DNA of 24,107 nt. Source: Pleurobrachia bachei. Lineage: Eukaryota; Ctenophora; Tentaculata; Cydippida; Pleurobrachiidae. The notes below the pieces were generated by a model, which was not told the DNA's origin, made no database searches, and saw only the letters and a program-made list of their open reading frames with translations. Position numbers and translations under genes: made by a program. This document shows positions 17,865 through 24,107 of the stretch, piece after piece (position 1 is the first letter of the stretch; each line of letters starts with the position of its first letter). The DNA is taken from NCBI GenBank assembly GCA_000695325.1, contig AVPN01000882.1, positions 1 through 24,107 on the forward strand, written 5' to 3'.

Positions 17865-18010
17865 CAGGCTCTTTCTCTCGTTGTCCAGCGACCCTAATGG
17901 GCCACAGTATATGGGGGCTGGTATGCTTTGTATGAAATCCATGTCTAGCAGACTTTGTTGTGCAACATCATGGGGCAGTGACCATCCTTGTATGAAGTGC
18001 CGCGACATCA
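17865..18010 (-). CDS. JIP3/4 homologue: GWSLP exon
   Basis: The 146-bp exon begins after ATTTCCAG (needs one base from the 18399 exon) and ends CTG|GTGAGT in phase 0. HFIQGWSLPHDV and IPAPIYCGPLG match the JIP3/4 block (FGWSLP, then PVPVYxRPL). In relatives this block is followed at once by KLWCAAGVNL, which is not encoded after this donor. Confidence 0.85.
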
Positions 18011-21000
18011 CTGGAAATAGGAAGGGGTGGATTAATTAGCTGAGGATTTGGGTTTGATATAATGTAATTTAGGGGAGGGGGAATTAATTTTATCTGTTGT
18101 AAAGAGAGGCGACGCCCCTTACTCAACAATAAATATGGGGTTTTTGCGATTAAGGGGCGACAAACAAGCTATGACCATTAAAACAGTGCTACAAATCAAA
18201 ATTACAAGTGCTGGGCCTTTCCTGGGACTCGTGAGACGTAGGATAGCTCAGTGAAGTTATGTGGAGAAAAGAACATAGTCGGAACTTGCCTAACAGATAA
18301 CATATCTACAGTCTTATTAGTGAAACAGCTTAAATAAAACTCCAGTAGGCCAATCAATGAAATAACTGGGAACGAAAAATTGTTTGTATCCCACTAACCT
18401 GTTGACTTGTTTCTGGATAGCTTGTTCTTTACCGGCTCCCTGTAAAATAGTGGTCATATCAAATGAACGTTATGAAGACCGAAGTGTCTAGATTTGTGTG
18501 GCTCACACTTGTGAGGGTTTTGTAGTATAGATCAAGTCTAGATCTAAGTAAACTATATCTTGCAACACTAGCCCAACTTACTCTGCTTTATTTAAATCAG
18601 GTATTTTCTTCAGCTTCCTGTCTTCCAAATTAGCTGGTGTCTGTGCCACTTCTGACGTAGTCCTCTTTCGAGCGAACAGACCACTGAATAAATTCCAAAA
18701 CTTGCTCTTTTCGTTTGGTGCCTCGTTCTGAACTTCAACATATCGCGTACTGGAAGAAGGATGTCGAGGGGTGAGAGAGAGTGGTACAGGAGGGCTTGAC
18801 AGCGCTGTGAGTGTGAACTTGCCGAATTAGAATCCAGACATCTGTCAAGCGCGCGCGTGTTTATCGCGCGACTCTCCTATCCTTCATGTTACGGCGCCTT
18901 CCAGACATGTATGATTCAATTCAATCTGCTTTTCCTGTGCAACACACACTCGAATGGGCAACATATTTTCAAGTTTTTCTACATCTGGTGGTCTGAGTAA
19001 CTCTCACCTGAGGTCTTCCTGTAGCTCCAAATATTTCTCCTTATACAGGTTCTTCTCCCTAATCACTTTATCCATCTCACACCGTGTAAACCGTCTCTCT
19101 GACATGCCCGTTTCGTCAACAGATGGTTTGGCAATAAGAGGGGCGTGTTGTTGGGAGCTCAGTTCCCTTAACCGGTGTTCCAGTTCTACAACTTTGTTTT
19201 GGATGTGGGTGTTCTCCAGTTCAAGGCATGATATCTTACTGGCTGATGTTTCTGTTGTGCTAGGGGATGGTGCCATGGTCAGCCGAATTTAGTTACATCC
19301 TCAGGCTATTCTTATACAGGTTGAGTAAGAAGTATAAACACCAGTTAACATATTAGTTCCTATAAAAAAAGTAAAACACCTACCTCTCTGACTGTTTTAG
19401 TCGGTTCATCAGTTCGTTGTTTTCTTTCATCAGCTTGTTCCTGTAGAGGGGGGGGGGTAAGATACCAACCAAAAAAGTTGCAAAGATAAAAAGTGTGAAA
19501 GAAACCGTGCAAGAATCTTTTTAGTACATCTAACAGGACAATACGGACAAAAACAGATAATATTTTTCATGAGCTGCTCTCGAAAAACGGGCTGGTAGCA
19601 CTAAATCATGTCTAGACAACCTATAAACATGATGTGCAGTAGGGCCAAATACCCATTATTGGGTCAGTAAGGCCATATCATTTGGGGCGTTATAGGGCTC
19701 AATATTGGAGCAATACGCCCCCTTAATTTGGGGCATGTGGTTCTTACAGAACATCGAGTTGAGTTTTGAAGTGAATCTCTAACGTTACATCGTATTGATA
19801 GATGTCCAAGTAAATCTGTTCGTCGGTCAATAGTCCTGGGATGGGAGTTGCAGGGTAGGGGAAGGCTCGGCAATATAGCAGGGGGGCCGGGACTGGGGAG
19901 ATCGGGAGGAATAGCAAGAAAGTGTGAGCGGGGAGGCAGCAAGATAGCGCGAGTGTGAGAAGTAGCCACAGTGGGTCGACGGAGATTTGCTGCGATTTAT
20001 GAAATCATAGGGGGTGCAAGCAATAAGGGATTAGGAGGCGAAAACATAACATCACATCGAGTGAGCGAAAGAGAGACAAAGGAAGACAAGACACGGAAAA
20101 GACACGGATACCAGCTAGCAAGGAAGTAGCAACCATGTAGCAACAATGTAGCACGAGAAAGACTGGGGCGGTACTACACAACAAGGCTATGATAAAGAAA
20201 AGATGCTTTGAATGGAAATCAGCATGCAACACGACCTGGTGAGGGGGTTGTTTTAGGTCGAACTGCAGGGTATGCTCCTCCTTTATTGTTTTTGTTATTT
20301 TGGAGATTATCTGAATTAGAGAGGCAGTCCTCAAACACCCCATCATCCTCGCATCCCTCTGGACTTTCTGTTGGGGTACCATCTAAAAACCCAAAACTCT
20401 CTTCCATCACCATTTCCCCTTCTCCACCCTCAAAGTCGTTACAAACACGAGGTGTACCCTTTTCACCAGCGCCCCTCTCACCAGCGCCCCTTTGATCAGG
20501 TGAACTTTCCCTAAAGTCGAGCGGCTTGAAGACAATAGGATAGTCAGCTGAGTTATCTGGAGTCACATTGAAGCGAGACGAAGATTCGGTAGTGCAGCAG
20601 TTTGAACATTGACGTGTTGTCTGTGTCTGGGTTTGTCTGTCTGTTGTCAGCCGTACCCTGGGAAAACAGTGTGTTGGGGGGGGGTAAGATACCAACCAAA
20701 AAAGTTGCAAAGATAAAAAGTGTGAAAGAAACCGTGCAAGAATCTTTTTAGTACATCTAACAGGACAATACGGACAAAAACAGATAATATTTTTCATGAG
20801 CTGCTCTCGAAAAACGGGCTGGTAGCACTAAATCATGTCTAGACAACCTATAAACATGATGTGCAGTAGGGCCAAATACCCATTATTGGGTCAGTAAGGC
20901 CATATCATTTGGGGCGTTATAGGGCTCAATATTGGAGCAATACGCCCCCTTAATTTGGGGCATGTGGTTCTTACAGAACATCGAGTTGAGTTTTGAAGTG

Positions 21001-22651
21001 AATCTCTAACGTTACATCGTATTGATAGATGTCCAAGTAAATCTGTTCGTCGGTCAATAGTCCTGGGATGGGAGTTGCAGGGTAGGGGAAGGCTCGGCAA
21101 TATAGCAGGGGGGCCGGGACTGGGGAGATCGGGAGGAATAGCAAGAAAGTGTGAGCGGGGAGGCAGCAAGATAGCGCGAGTGTGAGAAGTAGCCACAGTG
21201 GGTCGACGGAGATTTGCTGCGATTTATGAAATCATAGGGGGTGCAAGCAATAAGGGATTAGGAGGCGAAAACATAACATCACATCGAGTGAGCGAAAGAG
21301 AGACAAAGGAAGACAAGACACGGAAAAGACACGGATACCAGCTAGCAAGGAAGTAGCAACCATGTAGCAACAATGTAGCACGAGAAAGACTGGGGCGGTA
21401 CTACACAACAAGGCTATGATAAAGAAAAGATGCTTTGAATGGAAATCAGCATGCAACACGACCTGGTGAGGGGGTTGTTTTAGGTCGAACTGCAGGGTAT
21501 GTCCCTCCTTTATTGTTTTTGTTATTTTGGAGATTATCTGAATTAGAGAGGCAGTCCTCAAACACCCCATCATCCTCGCATCCCTCTGGACTTTCTGTTG
21601 GGGTACCATCTAAAAACCCAAAACTCTCTTCCGTCACCATTTCCGCTTCTCCACCCTCAAAGTCGTTACAATCACGAGGTGTACCCTTTTCACCAGCGCC
21701 CCTCTCACCAGCGCCCCTTTGATCAGGTGAACTTTCCCTAAAGTCGAGCGGCTTGAAGACAATAGGATAGTCAGCTGAGTTATCTGGAGTCACATTGAAG
21801 CGAGACGAAGATTCGGTAGTGCAGCAGTTTGAACATTGACGTGTTGTCTGTGTCTGGGTTTGTCTGTCTGTTGTCAGCCGTACCCTGGGAAAACAGTGTG
21901 TTCAATGTATACTTGTAGTTGAATACAGTCGGACCCTAATTTACCGGATACTCAGGGGAAAGGTTTTTGCCCGATAAATCGGAGTCCGACTGAAGTTTAG
22001 AATGTTTAATATCTTGTGTTGATAAGAAATCCCAAGTACAAAGAAAAACAAGTATTCAAAATAATATATCACCCACAGTGAGTGAAAATCATGGTAACCA
22101 TGGTAACGATGAAATATTTCTTACCGTATTTCCTCAAGACCCTGCTTTTCACGTAACAAGACCTGCATTTCATTATCAGCCGCTGAAAGGGGTGTGATGA
22201 GTGATACAAATAAGGGGCCAACTGTATTCCCAGCTTGTACGCTAAAATCTCAAAGACTACACCCCCGGCCCTTCATACTCACTAGTCTACAACACATTTC
22301 AAATGTACCCACTCTTTACAGCTAACAATTGCCACTACCAAACTCATCACTCAAATAAGTGGTGATTGATATTAACTACTTCCCTCTTCTACACCCCTCT
22401 TCAGTCTTCTAGTCCCCAAGATCAGATCACCCACCAAACTTACCGCTCAGTACACTGCTCCTACGGGAGGGCGGACCAGAATCCAGCATCTCACTAGCCT
22501 CCTCAATAAGTGCCTGGTGTCGGGTTGGGGATGTCACCTCGCACGGCAGACCCTGTAACTCCTCGTACAGGTTCTGACCGGTGTTGAATGATGCTTCTTG
22601 GAGTGCCATGAACTCCTCCAAGTCATCTTCACTGTCCGTCCTCAGGGCTGA
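17865..22651 (-). CDS. JIP3/JIP4 (Sunday driver) homologue, middle exons
   Basis: Kinesin/dynein-adaptor and JNK-cascade scaffold. Minus-strand exons with consistent phases: 22651-22444, 22182-22125, 19440-19384, 19259-19008, 18749-18582, 18439-18399, 18010-17865. In order they encode a region with FNTGQNLYEELQGLP (compare JIP3 FGINTDSLYHEL), a coiled coil (AADNEMQVLLREKQGLEEI then NKLMKENNELMNRLKQSE), and a second coiled coil (KISCLELENTHIQNKVVELE). The RH2 domain SERRFTRCEMDKVIREKNLY with KEKYLELQEDL follows; it binds RAB8/10/36-type GTPases and dynein light intermediate chain in this family. Then come FWNLFSGLFARKR (the IWQFFSRLFSS hydrophobic motif) and FIQGWSLPHDV with SIPAPIYCGPLGSLDNE, the start of the C-terminal domain. 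The N-terminal RH1 end lies beyond the window or was not found. A 1,227-bp duplication sits between the 22125 and 19440 exons. Confidence 0.88.
18011..18398. other. JIP intron between the 18439-18399 and GWSLP exons
   Basis: A/T-rich, no exon or repeat of note beyond the acceptor pyrimidine tract at the low-coordinate end. The 41-bp exon at 18399-18439 is small but has a GTTAGT donor, a TTTTACAG acceptor, and phases that connect both neighbours. Confidence 0.5.
18582..18749 (-). CDS. JIP3/4 homologue: exon with FWNLFSGLF motif
   Basis: The 168-bp exon after TTCTTCCAG opens in phase 2, completing the RH2 C-terminus. KSKFWNLFSGLFARKR corresponds to the aromatic motif just after RH2 in JIP3/JIP4. 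The remainder is a basic linker. Too short for the usual gene prediction cut-offs but supported by both splice sites and phase. Confidence 0.85.
19008..19259 (-). CDS. JIP3/4 homologue: second coiled coil and RH2 exon
   Basis: The 252-bp exon starts after CCCCTAG at 19260 (phase 2) and ends AG|GTGAGA. It carries a heptad-rich segment, a Ser/Gln spacer, and then the RH2 signature RFTRCEMDKVIREKNLYKEK, the most diagnostic piece of the JIP3/4 family in this window (mammalian RFTR-EM--VL-ERNQYKER). The upstream ATG at 19276 is intronic and not the start. Confidence 0.9.
19449..20675 (-). repeat. Tandem duplication in the JIP gene, copy nearer the 3' end (1,227 bp)
   Basis: It starts at a poly-G run eight bases upstream (in gene orientation) of the 19440 exon acceptor and ends at 20675. 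The neighbouring copy lies at an offset of exactly 1,227. About ten differences were noticed over the whole unit. Several short GTAGCAA repeats lie inside at about 20115-20155. Confidence 0.95.
20236..20657 (-). CDS. Possible optional JIP exon, acidic Ser/Pro-rich (copy 1)
   Basis: On the minus strand a good acceptor (TGTTTTCCCAG) opens at 20657 in the right phase for the 22125 donor. The frame then stays open for about 140 codons with protein-like composition (SADYPIVFKPLDF, a GAGERGAGEKG mini-repeat, GFLDGTPTESPEGCEDDGVFEDCLSNS). The only donor I see near the end, CCAG|GTCGTG at 20235, is weak and leaves phase 1, which does not fit the next exon at 19440 (phase 2). Skipping this segment joins 22125 to 19440 in frame and keeps the coiled coil continuous. 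It is either an alternative exon with an unseen donor or not coding. Confidence 0.4.
20676..21902 (-). repeat. Tandem duplication in the JIP gene, copy nearer the 5' end (1,227 bp)
   Basis: Second copy of 19449-20675, directly adjoining it through a poly-G run at about 20676-20684. It contains the equivalent acidic open segment and the same GTAGCAA motif cluster. Confidence 0.95.
21463..21884 (-). CDS. Possible optional JIP exon (copy 2)
   Basis: Counterpart of 20236-20657 with the same acceptor and an equally open frame. Coding differences noticed here change residues: Asp for Val after GTPR, Ala for Gly and Thr for Met in the GEMVME stretch, Thr for Ala before YPAV. Using both copies in one transcript would not keep the frame with the phases assigned. 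Confidence 0.35.
21926..21992. mobile_element. 67-bp MITE in a JIP intron
   Basis: The ends CAGTCGGACCCTAATTTACC and CGATAAATCGGAGTCCGACTG form imperfect terminal inverted repeats; TA precedes the left end. It is the most complete independent member of the family also seen at 12279. Confidence 0.75.
22444..22651 (-). CDS. JIP3/4 homologue: NLYEEL exon
   Basis: The 208-bp exon after CTCCCTCAG reads SALRTDSEDDLEEF, FNTGQNLYEELQGLP and PPSRRSSVLSG, ending AGCG|GTAAGT in phase 1. The FNT-LYEEL block resembles the part of JIP3/4 just before its LZII coiled coil. It is acidic and Ser-rich on both sides. The most N-terminal JIP exon recognised here; its own upstream neighbour was not found. Confidence 0.7.
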
Positions 22652-22652
22652 C

Positions 22653-23240
22653 TGAGGGAGAGAGAGGGAGGGGGTTACTGGTTAGTGCTGAGTGCTGACT
22701 GGGGGTGGGGGAGGAGGGGATTAGACGTGGGAGAGGGGGGTTAGAGGAGGCTTCTTGGAGTGCCATGAACTCGTCCAAGTCATCTTCACTATCCGTCCTC
22801 AGAGCTGACTGGGGGGAGAGAGGGGTTAGGAGTGAGGGCTGACTGGAGGTGGGAGAGAGAGAGAGTGATTAGGGCTTACTGGGGGAGAGGGGAGGGATTA
22901 GTTAGGGTGACTGGGGGTTGGGAGATGGGAGGATTAGAAGCGTCCTCAGAGCTGACTGGGGTTGGGGAGAAAGGGAGTGAGGAGTGAGGGCTGACTGGGG
23001 GTGAGAGAGAGAGAGTGATTAAAGAGGGATTAGGGCTGACTGGGGGTGGGAGAGAGGGCCCTCGGACCTCGAGGGGTCAGGGCTGGCTGGGGTGGCCGTG
23101 GGAAAGAGGTTGATCAAGGGGTGGGGAGAGAGAGAGATTAGAGCTGACTGGACATGGGAAGAGGGCCAGGGATTAGAAACGTCCTGAGGAATGACTAAGG
23201 GAGGGGAATGGAGGGGAAGAAAAATGGATTAGGGACTTGC
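22653..23240. repeat. Degenerate array of splice-acceptor-derived G-rich repeats
   Basis: Motifs of the form GGGCTGACTGGGGGTGGGAGAGAG recur about ten times, for example near 22692, 22803, 22828, 22875, 22948, 22990, 23036, 23075 and 23135. A few still carry CGTCCTCAGAGCTGACTGGGG from the exon start. On the minus strand each is a pyrimidine tract followed by CCCAGTCAGC, so the array multiplies the 3' splice site of the 22651 exon. Confidence 0.75.
22750..22811 (-). pseudogene. Truncated extra copy of the NLYEEL exon start with acceptor
   Basis: About 60 bases copying 22593-22651, with a strong acceptor (CTCTCTCCCCCCAG on the minus strand). Two differences are silent (GCT/GCC, GAT/GAC) and one changes Glu to Asp. 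It lies upstream of the full exon in gene orientation, the same arrangement as at 2875 and 9277. Confidence 0.8.
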
Positions 23241-23853
23241 ATGTGATAACGGGGACAAAAGAGCTGCTTATTGAGTTCTCGCCAGGAATTCTCAATCAAA
23301 TACCCACAGTGCAGATTTCATATGAAGGTAGTGCGAACTTCCATATTCCTGGCGGTTCATTTAACTCAATTACTAGCAACTAGCCAGCTGGGTATTTCAA
23401 TCTAATAGAGTTTGTATTCGGTTATGTGGGATTGGGACATCACGCAACTCATTCTCTGCGTCATAAGTTCATTGGAGATGTGTGTGGTACCTTCAGCTGT
23501 TCTTGTTGTTAGGTGTTGGTAGGCGTTGTTAGGCGTTGCTAGGCGTTGCTAGTTTTACTTTTATACCAGGTTTATTGTAATTTTGATAGCCCACTAAACT
23601 TATCTCAATATTAAATATGTTCTCCTTTTGATGGATTTGCGACACAATTTTTCCGGGTAGGCTACTACCGAGATTTTACCGGCGCGGCGACTTCAAAGTT
23701 ATCTTATCTTAATTTCATATTAAATTATTCACGAGTAACTACTTTAAATATGCAAATTTAACCCAACATGACCATTATTATAGTGGGGGTTTTACTTGTG
23801 TTTAAATATGAAATAGCTTAGTGTTGCTTTTTTATTGCTTTTTTACATTTTAG
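23241..23853. other. Region without a recognised gene
   Basis: A/T-rich DNA. A tandem array of five 10-bp units of GTTGCTAGGC type lies at 23505-23552. No exon of the JIP N-terminal half was identified here on the minus strand. Confidence 0.45.
23505..23552 (+). repeat. 10-bp tandem repeat, GTTGCTAGGC type, about five units
   Basis: Units GTTGTTAGGT, GTTGGTAGGC, GTTGTTAGGC, GTTGCTAGGC and GTTGCTAG. The core GTTGCTAGG is shared with the 21-bp minisatellite in the receptor gene 16 kb away. Confidence 0.85.
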
Positions 23854-24092
23854 TGTTCAAGTATGTTTCAGATTTAAATCGTTCACTCTCCAAGGTTAAA
23901 CATGTCGCCGTTTGTCTAAACCGACCTTGGAACACCATCAATTCAGAATATATAGAACCCGTTATATATATCAGCACTAAACAACATTCTGCTCCCGGGA
24001 CACTGCGGATATCTCTGGACCCTACAGCATTCTTCTTCAATCTCCTGAGGCACTACGGTTTTCTATATGGATATGAAGTTAGGAGTGGATAA
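23854..24092 (+). CDS. Possible terminal exon of an unknown plus-strand gene
   Basis: After a T-rich tract and TTTTAG at 23853 (or TTTCAG at 23871) the frame is open for about 75 codons to TAA at 24090-24092. It reads KVKHVAVCLNRPWNTINSEY, then LRISLDPTAFFFNLLRHYGF and LYGYEVRSG. Composition and acceptor support coding, but I recognise no family and saw no upstream exon on this strand. The overlapping minus frame is also open, so this remains a weak call. Confidence 0.3.
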
Positions 24093-24107
24093 CTGTGACT
24101 TTCGAGA

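Noticed and set aside
19664-21609. Minus-strand open frames of 101 and 125 codons, each present twice
   Set aside because: Low-complexity or antisense-like composition, no splice phase that fits the JIP exons, and duplication explains the pairs.
1-24107. tRNA genes, rRNA genes or CRISPR arrays
   Set aside because: No tRNA B-box with a matching stem set, no rRNA-like stretch, and no spaced direct-repeat array with unique spacers was seen. The gene structure is eukaryotic.

Overview
This is animal nuclear DNA. It carries parts of three recognisable metazoan genes, all split by short GT-AG introns: an ionotropic glutamate receptor (iGluR) on the plus strand, an Eyes absent (EYA) homologue on the plus strand, and a JNK-interacting protein 3/4 (JIP3/JIP4, Sunday driver) homologue on the minus strand. 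The receptor is unusual: pore-helix turn FVGQGGE, M3 motif YTANFTAYLT, and a possible Glu/Arg pair in the ligand cleft like that reported for ctenophore receptors. Together with the dense small repeats this suggests an early-branching animal (ctenophore, sponge or placozoan). The window alone does not settle which.

Layout. 1-1360: A/T-rich, no gene recognised. 1362-1506 (-): one exon resembling the beta-propeller part of JIP3/4. 1534-2877: an old virus-like (tentatively Polinton-type) insertion with a long inverted repeat, followed by a truncated second copy of the JIP exon start. 2910-6750: mostly unassigned A/T-rich DNA with two weak open frames. 6754-11872 (+): iGluR in eight exons, with a 21-bp minisatellite in intron 1 and a perfect-stem palindrome in intron 2. 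11162-14129: a 1,484-bp tandem duplication of the receptor's 3' end. 12468-14395: arrays of ACGT-rich 7-11 bp repeats. 14942-17235 (+): EYA in five exons, about 519 residues. 17865-22651 (-): JIP3/4 middle section (coiled coil, RH2 domain, hydrophobic segment, start of the C-terminal domain), containing a 1,227-bp tandem duplication. 22650-23240: a degenerate G-rich array built around a splice acceptor. 23854-24092: a possible terminal exon of an unknown plus-strand gene.

The JIP exon at 17865 ends in phase 0 and the exon at 1506 starts in phase 0. They encode successive JIP regions on the same strand. The simplest reading is that the receptor and EYA genes lie inside a roughly 16.4-kb JIP intron on the opposite strand, although a conserved piece of the JIP fold is missing at the join.

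The most striking pattern is repeated partial exon duplication. In at least three places a truncated extra copy of an exon start, with its own 3' splice site, lies just upstream of the full exon. Two longer tandem duplications also cover exons. In several of these the copies differ almost only at synonymous positions. This is either a real local duplication process drawing on functional divergent copies, or the footprint of two divergent haplotypes joined during assembly. Deciding between these comes first, before any of the copy-number observations are used.
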